In this document: piece after piece, positions 44,270 to 54,061 of the stretch
Layout of the letters: every line of letters starts with the position of its first letter
Position numbering within the stretch: the first letter of the stretch is position 1
Source: Propionivibrio hellwigii
GTDB taxonomy: Bacteria > Pseudomonadota > Gammaproteobacteria > Burkholderiales > Rhodocyclaceae
Reading direction: 5' to 3'
Assembly (NCBI RefSeq): GCF_041770905.1
Contig: NZ_JBEUWX010000002.1
Location: 992,001 to 1,056,000, forward strand
Length of the DNA: 64,000 nucleotides
Position numbers and translations under genes: made by a program
The notes under the pieces: model-generated
The model's database searches: none
What the model was told of the DNA's origin: nothing
What the model saw: only the letters and a program-made list of their open reading frames with translations

Positions 44270-44503
44270 ATGAAGAACTGGTCATTTTTTACAGTAATAT
44301 TTATTTTTACTTTTCTATTTTTTTACATTGAGCCTTTTTTTTCAATAATTATATATTTTATTTATTTTTTTTCCGGATATTATTTATCAACAAATTGGAA
44401 AGACAGAATTTTTAAAAATGATTTTCATATGGTACTGTTTTTTTGTTTTTTTATTTCTGCAGTGCTTGGCTTAATTGCAAATTACATGTCTACAAAATTG
44501 TAA
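44270..44503 (+). CDS. Small multi-TM protein after tip 4, candidate immunity
   Basis: The 77-residue product from ATG 44270, two bases after the tip 4 stop, has three strongly hydrophobic segments (FFTVIFIFTFLFFYI, SIIIYFIYFFSGYYL, MVLFFCFFISAVLGLIANY). Tip 4 looks membrane-active, so a membrane immunity protein is sensible. No family recognised. An upstream TTG would add only two codons. Confidence 0.6.
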   Translation: MKNWSFFTVIFIFTFLFFYIEPFFSIIIYFIYFFSGYYLSTNWKDRIFKNDFHMVLFFCFFISAVLGLIANYMSTKL

Positions 44504-44538
44504 ATAATATTTGCATAAAGATGCAAAGGCAAAAAGTG

Positions 44539-44955
44539 ATGAAAAAAATTTTCCATCTTTTGCTTGCTCATATAACATTATTGTTAATATTATTATTTAA
44601 AGAAATTCTCACACCTTTTTTTAATCCAGAAACTGGAAAATGGGTGGCATTAGTATTTTTTATAATAATTATGGGCATGGCGCCAATTTCAGGTTATTTA
44701 GTAACTATACCTGGAATGCCTTCTAGAGATCATAGCAAAATATCATTTTACTTATGCGTAATAATATTTTATATTATATCTATCTTTCTGATCGCATTAC
44801 TAATTTTTGTTAAAGAAAAAATTTTTTTTAGAAACTATCTTTTTTTTCTTCTTTTATCTTGGCTTCTGAATATGTTTGACTATTCAATTCCATCATATAA
44901 AAGATATTATAGATTAATTAAAGAAAGAAAATGGGGGAAATATTTATCTTGTTAG
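44539..44955 (+). CDS. Four-TM membrane protein, orphan immunity candidate
   Basis: From ATG 44539 (behind AAAGG) the product has 138 residues and four membrane segments (about 5-25, 33-54, 68-93 and 100-117), then a basic C-terminal tail (YKRYYRLIKERKWGKY). An ATG six codons upstream is possible. It stands between the tip 4 immunity gene and tip 5 and has no visible toxin of its own. It may be a relic of a lost pair or a second immunity gene. Very AT-rich; family not recognised. Confidence 0.5.
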   Translation: MKKIFHLLLAHITLLLILLFKEILTPFFNPETGKWVALVFFIIIMGMAPISGYLVTIPGMPSRDHSKISFYLCVIIFYIISIFLIALLIFVKEKIFFRNYLFFLLLSWLLNMFDYSIPSYKRYYRLIKERKWGKYLSC

Positions 44956-44981
44956 CTGTGTGATCAGGTCGGCACGCTTTT

Positions 44982-45614
44982 ATGCTTTCCGATGCCTTTA
45001 GCACTGTATGCTGCGCTGCCCGTCATGACCCCTGGGGCAACATCGAAGAAGCGTTTAACGCCGACCCCGAACACTTCGAGCAGACGCTGCGCTTGCCGGG
45101 GCAGCAACACGATAAAGCCACCGGCCTGTACTATAACCGTCATCGCTTCTACGACCCCAGGCTGGGCGCTTATATCAGTCAGGATCCCATCGGACTTGAC
45201 GGCGGAATTAATCTCTCCAGTTATGTCCATGATCCCCTGCTTTTGGGGGATCCGTGGGGGCTAAGCACAGAAATGTGTCATCGCCGTATCCAACTTCCGA
45301 TAATCCCCGGGCGACATTGTTTTGTGCGATTTAACGGTGATAACAATGATACATTGAGCTTTGACCCGGAAGGAGTTCACGCAGATCCAGCACCTAAAGG
45401 GGCAACTTGTGTGTTGGCAGAAGGGTCAGAGAATGATAGTTGTGTAAGACGAGAAATGAATAAATGTCAAGACTATCATTTTACTAAGAATAATTGTTGC
45501 CATTGTGTGGAGGAAGCCTTGAAAACTTGTAGGCAATATATTCCTGTTAGTCAATGGCCTAACTGGCCAATTAACCCTGGGCCTCAACCGGGAGAACCGG
45601 GATACAAACCATAA
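44982..45614 (+). CDS. Displaced Rhs tip 5: papain/NlpC-like Cys-rich domain
   Basis: The 210-residue product contains the core end from CCAARHDPWGNIEEAFNADP through DPWGL, then a tip of about 115 residues. The tip is related to that of Rhs5: both have GRHCFVRFNGDNNDT or ARHCFVRFNGDNNDT, an acidic C-rich middle, NNCCHC or NCCHC, and end with WPNWPINPGPQPGEPGY. An early His and a late Asn-Cys pair resemble a circularly permuted NlpC/P60 or LRAT-like fold, suggesting a hydrolase; this is inference. The start codon at the junction is uncertain. Immunity gene follows at 45632. Confidence 0.72.
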   Translation: MLSDAFSTVCCAARHDPWGNIEEAFNADPEHFEQTLRLPGQQHDKATGLYYNRHRFYDPRLGAYISQDPIGLDGGINLSSYVHDPLLLGDPWGLSTEMCHRRIQLPIIPGRHCFVRFNGDNNDTLSFDPEGVHADPAPKGATCVLAEGSENDSCVRREMNKCQDYHFTKNNCCHCVEEALKTCRQYIPVSQWPNWPINPGPQPGEPGYKP

Positions 45615-45631
45615 TTTGTCGGAATCAGTAT

Positions 45632-46000
45632 ATGTTAAAAGCTTTTTTAACTGGAATTTGTATATATACATTTGGCTGTATAATATATATTGTAACACTT
45701 GGACATGAGTTAATACAATTAATAGAATTAATATTACTTGGGACGCCAGGTTTTTCTGCATTTGTAGCTGTTTACTTATCGCCACGACATAAAATAGCTA
45801 TGGGACCAGTTCTGGCTGTATGCCAAACATTCATTGGACAATTAATGGCTTATTTTTATAAAAGTTTTGGTGGGCACGTGGACAATATTGGCGATATATT
45901 TACAACCCTGTTAATTATCTTTTTATATAATCTAACATTATGTGTTATCGGCAGCATATTCGGATTAATTTGTGGAAAAATTTATAAGAAATTAGATTAG
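45632..46000 (+). CDS. Four-TM immunity candidate for tip 5
   Basis: The 122-residue product has four membrane segments. It is related to the one after rhs5 (60257-60667): shared AFVAVYLSPRHKIAMG versus AFVTAYLTPRRKILMG, and a GxPGFSAF or GAPALAAF segment. As both genes follow the same tip type, the assignment as cognate immunity is well supported by context. The copy here is AT-rich, whereas the rhs5-linked copy is GC-richer, so the two have separate histories. The mechanism is unknown. Confidence 0.72.
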   Translation: MLKAFLTGICIYTFGCIIYIVTLGHELIQLIELILLGTPGFSAFVAVYLSPRHKIAMGPVLAVCQTFIGQLMAYFYKSFGGHVDNIGDIFTTLLIIFLYNLTLCVIGSIFGLICGKIYKKLD

Positions 46001-46294
46001 TATAAACATATTGACATCAAATATAAGAAAACGGGATTCTCTACAACATATAAGACTATAGCTCCTGGGCTTATTACGGCAGGTAATGTATACTCTTTCA
46101 TAAAGGTTATCTCAGTACTTTTTAGTTATGCTGCTAATACGACCAATCGGGCAGCGATACTTGCCAGTAGAGCACAGAAACATAAAAATCATATTAAAAA
46201 TACTCTTGCTTCACAAGCAGCATGGCAAGGCGCCAAAGCTATAACTAAATGTACTCTTGGTAGTGATGATAATGAATGTACGGAGCAAAAATGA
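46001..46294 (+). pseudogene. Toxin-tip tail remnant
   Basis: An open frame without start follows the previous immunity stop: KYKKTGFSTTYKTIAPGLIT, SVLFSYAANTTNRAAILASR, AWQGAKAITKCTLGSDDNEC, stop TGA 46292-46294. The hydrophobic middle and Cys at the end recall other tails of the array. The stop overlaps the next ATG (ATGA), so toxin-immunity coupling is preserved although the toxin start is lost. Confidence 0.6.
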
Positions 46295-46479
46295 AAAAAT
46301 ATTTTTTACTTTTATTGATATGTATTCCCATTGTTTTACTTGACAAAGTTCTTGATTTTTATATTAAGAATCCATGGGTAAGTTTAGTAGTATTTTTTAT
46401 AATACTTGTTATTGGAAGAGTTTTATTATTTTTATATCGAAGATCAAAAGGTATTAAAGATGGTTATTTGGATGAATAA
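46291..46479 (+). CDS. 62-residue two-TM protein, candidate immunity
   Basis: Starting at the ATG that overlaps the remnant toxin stop by ATGA, the product has two membrane helices (YFLLLLICIPIVLLDKVL and WVSLVVFFIILVIGRVLLFL) and a charged tail (YRRSKGIKDGYLDE). An ATG five codons upstream would lie inside the toxin frame and is less likely. It is kept intact while its toxin is only a tail. Family not recognised. Confidence 0.58.
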   Translation: MKKYFLLLLICIPIVLLDKVLDFYIKNPWVSLVVFFIILVIGRVLLFLYRRSKGIKDGYLDE

Positions 46480-46607
46480 AGATAAAGCAACCCATTATGC
46501 GACGAAGCCGCTAATTAAGATTTTGCAAAAAATTATTCTGGAAAATAGGCCCGGAGACTTAGCTTAGGTCAGAACTGTCATACATTCTAACGACAAAGAA
46601 TGAGAAA

Positions 46608-46928
46608 ATGCAAGTTAATCGAATAGCTTTATTGTTAGCAATGCTTTTTAATTTATCCGATTTAAATGCCATGGATAAAAACTTTAAATATTATTCTTCT
46701 TTTTATTCAAACTATACACATCCGTTTCAAGTAAAAGCAGAAGACAAAATATCAGAGAAAGAGGCGTTGTCAAAAAAGACATACTATAAAGTTTTATTTG
46801 AAATTGGAAATAATATAAAAAGAATAGAAAAAGTATTTGGCAATAAATGTATATTTATTTTTGAATATGATTATTCTACTACTGGTGACTTTTTAGGGTT
46901 TAGAAAAATTCCATGCCCCAAGTGTTAA
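46608..46928 (+). CDS. Small secreted protein, orphan immunity candidate
   Basis: The 106-residue product has a signal peptide (IALLLAMLFNLSDLNAMD) and a mature domain with beta-strand pattern (TYYKVLFEIGNNIKRIEKVF, CIFIFEYDYSTTGDF) and a CPKC end. It overlaps no toxin; the preceding 128 bases hold nothing I recognise. A DUF2778-type remnant follows in another frame. Size, secretion signal and position fit a stranded periplasmic immunity gene, but no family is recognised. The ribosome site is weak. Confidence 0.5.
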   Translation: MQVNRIALLLAMLFNLSDLNAMDKNFKYYSSFYSNYTHPFQVKAEDKISEKEALSKKTYYKVLFEIGNNIKRIEKVFGNKCIFIFEYDYSTTGDFLGFRKIPCPKC

Positions 46929-46939
46929 AAATCTTGCAT

Positions 46940-47041
46940 ATTTTATTTGCAGCAAATGACGCATCACAGGGATGTATTATTATGCCCAGATCAGTCAGAG
47001 ATGCATTAAATGATGGCGATTCACTTGAGGTCGTACGATGA
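46940..47041 (+). pseudogene. Second DUF2778-like toxin tail
   Basis: The frame reads ILFAANDASQGCIIMPRSVR, then ALNDGDSLEVVR and TGA. SQGCI holds the catalytic-type Cys, but the HGDN segment is gone. It is the same tail type as 37189-37299 and overlaps the next gene by ATGA. Confidence 0.68.
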
Positions 47042-47526
47042 GAATTTTTTCATTAATAATCTTATTGCTATGTTCCTCTGTTTATGCAGCAGAGGAGTGC
47101 ACTTACCAGATAAAGATTAATAACGACAGTTATATTCTCAATAAAAGCTCGGCCAATGATATTAAGAAAGCATTTGGGGAAGCCGAAAGTTTGCGTACCA
47201 TATATGAAATACCGTTTTATGACTTATGTTACAAAACAAAAAGTGGAGAAAACGCAATAATATTTGGCTTTGATTCCAATACAAATCTCTTAAAAAGTTT
47301 TTCAATTATTGCGTGGAATGAAACTATTGCAGATCATATTAAATGTTCCGACTCCCAGCTATCCCAGTTTTCTATTAATGACAAATTTATCGGGATGAAC
47401 ATTAAAAAGCACAGTTCTTTAGAGAAGACTTTTGTTTCAAGAAGTTACTGTCATATTCAACAAAAGGGTTCTGTGATTTCTGGAATATTGGTAAATTTTG
47501 GCGTTTTTCTTGTCGATTTAGAATAA
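47038..47526 (+). CDS. Periplasmic immunity candidate for a DUF2778-type toxin
   Basis: The 162-residue product has a signal peptide (FSLIILLLCSSVYAAE) and a mature domain related to 37296-37811: CTYQIKINNDSYILNKSSA, LCYKTKSGENAIIFGFDSN, CSDSQLSQFSINDKFIGMNI. The repeated order DUF2778 tail plus this family, with ATGA overlap each time, supports a cognate pair. Fifteen bases after its stop the rhs4 gene starts, without the leader and membrane-protein gene present before rhs2, rhs3 and rhs5. Confidence 0.72.
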   Translation: MRIFSLIILLLCSSVYAAEECTYQIKINNDSYILNKSSANDIKKAFGEAESLRTIYEIPFYDLCYKTKSGENAIIFGFDSNTNLLKSFSIIAWNETIADHIKCSDSQLSQFSINDKFIGMNIKKHSSLEKTFVSRSYCHIQQKGSVISGILVNFGVFLVDLE

Positions 47527-47541
47527 GCAACGGATTTTCCT

Positions 47542-50500
47542 ATGGGACGTTCAGCGGCGCGACTCGGAGACGGGGTATCACACGGAGTGATCGTGAGCGG
47601 CTCCTCGAGCGTCCTGATAGGAGACCAGGGGGCGGTAGCCTGCTCGGTCTGTCCGGGCGGACTACAGGTTGGCGCCCCGGTCAATCCACAGCTGGGCGCC
47701 AAAGTACTGGTTGGAGAAGAAGAACAAGACTTCGCCCTGCCCGGCGCCCTGTCCCTTATCTGGCAAAGGCACTACTCCAGCTACGTCAATGCCGAACAGG
47801 GCGGCGCCTGCGGTCTGTTCGGCTACGGCTGGAAGAGCGCCCTGGAACTTTCCCTGCATCTGGACACAAACGGAGTGAGCCTCTTTGACAGCGCCGGGCG
47901 CATCCTCCGCTTCCCGACACCGCTGCACCCGGGAGAAGCCCTCTACAGCCCCAGCGAAGACATCTACCTGCTGCGCGGCGGTCAAGCCGGCCCTGAGAGC
48001 ACATCACCGGCACAAGCCCCTGTAGAGGGTCATGGCGTACACCACTTCGGGGAAAGCGCATCCGCGCTACAGCCCCGTTCCCCCATCCCGGTGGCCAGCG
48101 CTACCCTGCCCGCGGCGCGTACCGCCCATGCCGACGCCTCGGTTATACCCATAGCCACAGAGAACGCTTCCCCCCTTCCGGCCTGGCACAGCCAGTCCCA
48201 ATGGCATCATGTTCCTGTCGCCTGGGCCGGATCGGACAATCACATCATCGCCAGCGACAGCGACGGGCGCATCCTCTGGCACTTCACCCCTGGAGAAGCT
48301 GGATACTGGCGTCTGGTTACACGACGCGATCTTATCGGCCGTGAACAGAAGATCCTGTACGCCGAAGACCTGCCGCCAGAACAGCGCACCCTGCCGCTCA
48401 AATGGCAACAGCAGCGCAAACCCGCTGACCGGGTCGACTTGCCCGGTCACCTGCCCTGCCTCATTACGGACGGCACAGGCCGGCGCTACCGTCTTCACTA
48501 CACCTGCCTTGACACCCGGGCCGCCGCTGCCTGGCAACAGGAACACGAGCGGCGATTGCAAGCGCTGGCACGGGGAGAGGCCCTGCCGCGCCCGCCGACC
48601 GGCCCCGGCCACAATGCCCAGGCCGGCTGGCAGCAGGAGACCGGCATCCGGCTCGAACGCATCGACTGGGAGAACCCGCCGACCGGCGTTCCCCTGCCCC
48701 TGGTGCGCTACGTCTATGACCGTGCCGGCGACCTCATCGGCGTTCATGACCGCAGCGGCAGGCGTGTCCGCGAATTTGCCTACGCCGCCCACCTGATGAG
48801 CGCCCACCGCTATCGCGGCGGCCCCTGGCACCGCTACCGCTACGAAGGCCAGGCCGAGGCATCCGGCACCCCCCTGCCCGGGGCGCGCGTCATCGAACAG
48901 CACAACGAACAGGGCCTGAACTACCGCTTCACCTACCTCTCCGAGCCCCCGTCCCCCGACGGACAGATGCGCCAACGCACCGAAGTGACCGACAGCCTGG
49001 GCCGGCAGGACATCTACCGCTTTACCGGCAGCGGCGGCTTATCCCGTCTGACCGAACACCAGCGCGCCGACGGCAGCATCGAGCGCATGGAATACGACAG
49101 CTTCGGCCGCCTCACCGCCCTCACCGACCCCCTGGGCGGCACCCGTTATCTGCGCCGTGACGGACAGGGGCGCATCACCGGCCTGCAAGGCCCGGAAGGC
49201 AGTTACAGCCGCGCCCGTTACGACGACGCCGGCCAGCTTGCCGAAACCACCGATGAGGCCGGCCGCACCACACGTTACGCCTACGATGCCTTCGGCCGCC
49301 TGAGCCGTATCCATCAGCAAGGGGCCGACCAGGACGAAGAGGCCGCGCTGACCACCCACTACCACTACCCCGACCCACAGAATGCCCCGCTCACCGCCCA
49401 TCTGCCCGTCAGCATCATCGATGCCCGCGGCGGCATTCGGCATCTTGCCTACAATGCGGCCGGCCAGCTTGTCGGCCATACCGACTGCTCGGGGCAGCGC
49501 ACTGCCTACGCCTACGACCTCTTCGGCGCGCTGACCGAAGAGACCGATGCCCTCGGCCAGCGCACCGCCTACCGTTACGACGAAGCCGGTCAGCTGACCG
49601 AAACCTGTCTGCCTGACGGATCGCGCCTATGCCAGCAGTGGAACGACTTTGGCCAGATCACCCGTCTCTGGCAGCAGGATGCCCATGACCAGGCCGTCGC
49701 CGGTTCCGAAACCCGCCTCTGCTACGACCTCTGGGGCCGCCTTGTTGAACGCCGGCACGGCGGCCAGCGCATCGGCATGCACTACGACGAAGCCGGCCGC
49801 CTCATCGAACTGACCAACGAGAACGGCGCGGTCAGCCGCTTCGCCTACGACCTCATGGACCGGCTCATCGAAGAGACCGGCTTTGACGGCAGAGTACAAC
49901 GCTACCAGTACGATGCGGCAGGTCATCTCATCGCCCATCACGACGGAGAGGGCCGCCGCCACTGTTACCAGTGGAACAAGGCCGGTTATCTCACCCGAAT
50001 CCTGAGCAGCCAGCACGGATCGCAAGGCACCGTCCAGCGCATCGCCCATCTTCACTACGACAAGGCCGGCGCCTTAAACCGCGTCACGCACGCCCTGCAG
50101 CAGCCCGGTCAGGAGACCCCCCGCCTGTGCAGCGAGCTATGCATGGCGTACGATAGCCTCGGACGTCTGACCGGAGAAACGCAAAGGCTCTATGCGCAGA
50201 GCAACTTCGCGACGGATGGCGCCCCGCCGCCCGTCGAATACGAGCACGCCATTCGCCACACCCTCAACCCGCTGGGCAGGCGCACCGCCAGCGAGCAGGC
50301 CATCTGCCGGGTCGATTACCTGCGCTATGGCGCCGGTCACCTGCATGGCCTCCTCCTGAACGGAGAAGAAGTCCTCAGCCTTGAACGCGACGCCCTGCAC
50401 CGGGAAACCCGCCGCCGTTACAAGAACGGCGCCGAACGCATCCAGACATTCACCCTGAGGGGGCAGACCGAAGGAGAGCACTGGCAGCTGGGCAATGCCG

Positions 50501-51297
50501 CCAGCATCCCGGCGCCGCTCATCGGACAGCTCTACAAACGCCGGTATCAGTACGATGCCCTGGGTCAGCTTACCGGCCTCACCCAGGGCCAGACCCATCC
50601 CCAAGTCCTGCATTACGCCTACGATGCATCCGGCCGGCTCATTGGGGAGACCGGCAGCGGCCCTTCCGGCCGTGCCCTGCACTGGCATTTCGACCCGGCC
50701 GGCAACCGGCTACCGTGGTCGCATCCCGGAGAAGCTGCGGGCGGGCGCACCTACGCCCAATCTCACCCCCAATCCCAATTCCAGCCCCAGCCTCAACAAC
50801 CCCAACTTCAATCACAACTCCAATCCCAATCCCTTCTCCGGGCCGCCGGGCAATCGCCTGTCCGCACACACCTTCCACACGTGCCGTCAGACCCCATGAT
50901 GGCGCCTGTGCAGATAGAGGGAGAGGGGGCGACAGCGGGCAGCATCGCCTGCTGGCCGGACAACCGCATCGGACACAGCGATGAGGCCGCCTACCGGTAC
51001 GATGCCCAGGGCAACCGCATCGGCGCCGATTCCCTTAAGAACGTGTTCATAGTCTCTGCTGTAAAGTATCGTTATGAACAGAAAAGCCTACCCAAGCGAT
51101 ATAAGTCGCACACAATTTGCTACTCTTCTTCCTCTTTTGGAAAGTGCTCGCAGACGCACAGCACCGCGCAAAGTGGACTTGTACGATGTCTTTTGTGCCA
51201 TTCTCTATCTTCTACGCAACGGCTGTGCCTGGCGTGCCTTACCGGGCGATTTTCCCAAATGGCGCACCGTTCATTCCTACTTCCAAAGATGGAGTGA
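47542..51297 (+). pseudogene. Rhs effector 4, 5' part, disrupted by an IS5-type element
   Basis: Residues 1-1166 are the shared core: PAAR-like, DUF6531 and RHS repeats. After GNRIGADSLK the frame enters the IS at 51039 and ends 86 codons later. Removing the IS and one TAA duplicate joins it to 51879 and gives a 1624-residue protein with DPWGL at 1520. The first codons differ slightly at DNA level (gcgactcggag instead of gcgcctaggag). The truncated product would lack the shell end and tip, so it should be inactive as an effector. Unlike rhs2, rhs3 and rhs5, it directly follows a DUF2778-type immunity gene. Confidence 0.88.
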
Positions 51298-51400
51298 GCC
51301 CCGCGAAAGTGGCATCAGTCTCCTTGAGGAAGCGTTAAAAAAAATCAGGTGGCCGCAGCACGTCGCAAGCAGGGACGCCATGAAGCAACCACTTTCCTGA
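51074..51400 (+). CDS. IS5-type transposase, OrfA
   Basis: This first frame (108 residues) has the DUF4096-type N-terminal part: YPSDISRTQFATLLPLLESA, then DLYDVFCAILYLLRNGCAWR, LPGDFPKWRTVHSYFQRW. Before its end is a run of eight A (51337-51344). Slipping back one base there joins it in frame to OrfB (..EEALKKNQVAAARRKQGR), the known mode for this IS group. The tail after the A run, IRWPQHVASRD, is likely just the unshifted product. Confidence 0.88.
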   Translation: MNRKAYPSDISRTQFATLLPLLESARRRTAPRKVDLYDVFCAILYLLRNGCAWRALPGDFPKWRTVHSYFQRWSEPRESGISLLEEALKKIRWPQHVASRDAMKQPLS

Positions 51401-51867
51401 TTATTGATGCGCAGAGCGTGAAGAACACGGATACCGCCATGGAAAAAGGCTACGATGCGGGCAAGAAGGTTAGCGGTATCAAGCGACATATAGCGGTTGA
51501 CACGCAAGGTTTGCCGCATGCCCTTGCGGTAACGACGGCGGATGTTACGGATAGAAAAGGCGGCCTGGTGGCATTGGAACGTGACAGAGATAATCTTGGT
51601 GCGGTACAAAAAGTCCTTGCCGACGGAGGTTACACGGGTCAGGCATTTGCTTCGTCGGTACAGGAGTTGATTGGTGCGGAAGTAGAGATTGCCAAACGAA
51701 ACGAATTGCAGCGTTTTGCGGTATTGCCAAAGCGATGGGTAGTAGAGCGCAGTTTTTCCTGGTTGGAAAAGAACAGACGGCTTTGGAAAAACTGCGAGCG
51801 TAAGTTGAGTACCAGTCTGCAAATGGTAGTTTTGGCTTTCTTGGGAATCCTGCTACGAAGACTATGA
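51349..51867 (+). CDS. IS5-type transposase, OrfB (DDE domain)
   Basis: The second frame (172 residues from GTG) carries the catalytic domain: FLIIDAQSVKNTD (first Asp), GIKRHIAVDTQGLPHALAVT, VLADGGYTGQAF (second Asp), and RWVVERSFSWLEKNRRLWKN (Glu in the YREK-like region). It should be made mainly as an OrfAB fusion by -1 frameshifting at the A run near 51337-51344. No disruption is seen. Confidence 0.9.
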   Translation: MAAARRKQGRHEATTFLIIDAQSVKNTDTAMEKGYDAGKKVSGIKRHIAVDTQGLPHALAVTTADVTDRKGGLVALERDRDNLGAVQKVLADGGYTGQAFASSVQELIGAEVEIAKRNELQRFAVLPKRWVVERSFSWLEKNRRLWKNCERKLSTSLQMVVLAFLGILLRRL

Positions 51868-51930
51868 ACACGTTCTAAGGAGGGCGGGCGTCAGGAACTC
51901 TTCTACGATGTCGATAACCGGCTCATTGAA

Positions 51931-53256
51931 GTGCGTCAGTTCGACGCGCACGGCCGTCCCGCCTACACCAGCATTTACCGTTACGATCCCTTCGGCCGGC
52001 GGCTGAGTCAAACCGTCATCGCCTACGAAACAACAACCACGCAAACCGCACGCCCCGGAGAAGAAACGCGCCCGGCCAGGCAAACCAGAACAGAAACCAG
52101 CGCACCCATCATCAACGAACAGACCGCCTACGGCCGGGACGGCGACCTTCAGGAAACACAAACGCTTCAGGCATCACAGGCGCCGCAGGCATTGCAATCA
52201 TCGCACAGACAAACGATGCAAACCGCGCAAGCGCCGCAAACCCCGCCGGCGCCCACGGAAACAACCCGAACCACGTATTACGGCTGGGACGGGGATCATC
52301 TGGTTCAGATCAAAAGCCCTACGGGCACAACACACATCGTCTATGAGGATGAATACAGTTTTACTCCGCTCATCGAACTCTACCAACCCGCTTGTGCGCA
52401 GCCGGAGGAGCAAAGCGAAGCGCAAGAAGCCATAGCGCGCGTAATGAACAGCCTTGCACAGCTGGGCAGCGAAGAGGTACGCGAGCTACAGCAACAGATC
52501 AAGGCGCAGGCCGAAAGCATTCTCAGGCAGGGCGGACTCCGGGAAGAGGAGGATGAAGGCGAACGGGAAGGAAAACACGAAGGCGAAGGCAAACACGCGC
52601 GCGCCTCAAACGCCCTGCAGATCCGTTACTTTCACTGTAACCAGATCGGCGCGCCGCTGGCTTTGACCGACGACAAGGGACAGGTCATCTGGGCGGCACG
52701 CTACGACCCCTGGGGCAACATCGAGGAAGCGTTTAACGCCGACCCCGAACACTTCGAGCAGACGCTGCGCTTGCCGGGGCAGCAACACGATAAAGCCACC
52801 GGCCTGTACTATAACCGCCACCGCTTCTACGACCCCAGGCTGGGCGCTTATATCAGCCAGGATCCGATCGGACTTGACGGCGGAATCAATCTCTCCAGTT
52901 ATGTCAGAAATCCGGTACAGTGGATGGATCCGTGGGGGTTGCAGAATATCCCTACACAGGCTGACAATATCCGTGACACCATGATAAATGCAGCAGGGGT
53001 TGCGGCAAAACTTCCAAATGCAACTGCAGCGGTAACTGTCCCAGCAAATGCAGCACCCGCAGCTGCTTCTGGATTACAAAGCATTGTTAAAAATGACTTT
53101 ATTCACTATCAAGCTACTGGTGAACATAAAATGCCTGATCGAACTATATTAGGAAAATGTGTTAACCAAATGGACTGGAACCAATATCAAAATTTTGAAG
53201 ATGCTTGGGAAGCTTTAGGAAAAAGATGCAATATAAATATAGGGGTTTTAAAATGA
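51931..53256 (+). pseudogene. Rhs effector 4, 3' part with an unknown tip
   Basis: The rhs4 frame resumes at 51879 right after the IS; the first usable start is the GTG at 51931. It covers the core end (TSIYRYDPFGRRLSQTVIAY to DPWGL) and a 104-residue tip (NIRDTMINAAGVAAKLPNAT, ASGLQSIVKNDFIHYQATGE, CVNQMDWNQYQNFEDAWEAL). I do not recognise the tip; a His/Glu-containing stretch (IHYQATGEHKMPD) might be catalytic. The immunity gene overlaps by ATGA and encodes a lipoprotein signal, so the tip probably acts in the periplasm. Split from its N-terminus, it serves only as a displaced tip. Confidence 0.8.
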
Positions 53257-53920
53257 AATACTTATCATTTATGATGGTAATATTTTTAACTGGATGTGGC
53301 CATTTTTTCCTAAACAAACTACTTTAATTTATGAGTCTGAATTACTAAAAGCTGAAAACAAAGATAGTTTATTTAAGGCATTAGAGTTATCAAAGGAAAT
53401 TTGGCTATTAGAGGAAATGGAGTTACATAAAATTGGCAAGTTTTCTATTCTACTTTCTAAAGATGGTAAAACAATTTATGTTGTTTATAAAAACAAAATA
53501 ATAGCTTCTCATGAAATATCAGGAATTTCCAGGTTGTTTAATTCAAAATATGCCCCACTTCCTGAATCGTTTTCAATTGAGTATAACAAAAATATAAACT
53601 CATTATCTTATAGAAACTCTAATTATGAATTTTTTGATTTAAATATGGACGGGATAGATGTTATTTATAATTTTAAACAAGATAATAATATATACGATTA
53701 TATTTATTTAGATATGAATCCAGTTGCAACATTCTATAACAACAAACAGTGTATTCAATATCAAAAGATTCCAGCATCAACAGTGTCTTGTTGTCCTACA
53801 AGTCCAAAAAATCTAGATGGGCTTATTTTTGGTAGGACATATGGATGGAAAAAATTAAATAATAAAGGTATTCTAAAACAGGAAGAATTAGATAATTTTT
53901 GTAAAAGTCTTCTCAGGTAA
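53253..53920 (+). CDS. Lipoprotein immunity candidate for the Rhs4 tip, with an apparent frameshift
   Basis: The ATG at 53253 overlaps the rhs4 stop and starts a clear lipoprotein signal (KYLSFMMVIFLTGCGHFF) but stops after 24 codons. The long frame beginning at ATG 53294 (208 residues: LIYESELLKAENKDSLFKAL, FSILLSKDGKTIYVVYKN, FFDLNMDGIDVIYNFKQD) has no signal of its own. Both frames meet at the six-T run 53303-53308. The simplest view is one lipoprotein gene with a one-base indel in that run, either real, phase-variable, or a sequencing error. Alternatively the cytosolic form is used. Family not recognised. Confidence 0.62.
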
Positions 53921-53921
53921 A

Positions 53922-54059
53922 TTTGCAGCACGGCAGCAAATGTTGAAAACAATTCAGGCCAATACAACTCCTGCGACAATTGGGCAAGGAATTGGAGGTT
54001 CATTAATTGGGAATATTACTGAAATTCCATGTCTTACATGCAAACCAAAATGTGAATAA
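53922..54059 (+). pseudogene. Toxin-tip tail remnant with glycine-zipper and Cys end
   Basis: The open stretch FAARQQMLKTIQANTTPATI, GQGIGGSLIGNITEIPCLTC, then KPKCE and TAA. It resembles the tail at 54594-54785 (GTVGG..LTCTDKC). It has no start and is followed 2 bases later by a membrane protein gene. Confidence 0.6.
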
Positions 54060-54061
54060 AA

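Larger units (their letters stand above)
51039..51875 (+). mobile_element. IS5-family insertion sequence (837 bp)
   Basis: Perfect 16-base terminal inverted repeats (GAACGTGTTCATAGTC) and a 3-base TAA target duplication (51036-51038 and 51876-51878) define the element. It has two overlapping frames, typical of the IS427/IS1031-type IS5 subgroups that use TNA targets. It lies in the rhs4 core at the codons for SLKEGG; the flanks rejoin exactly to the sequence of the other rhs copies. Confidence 0.93.
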
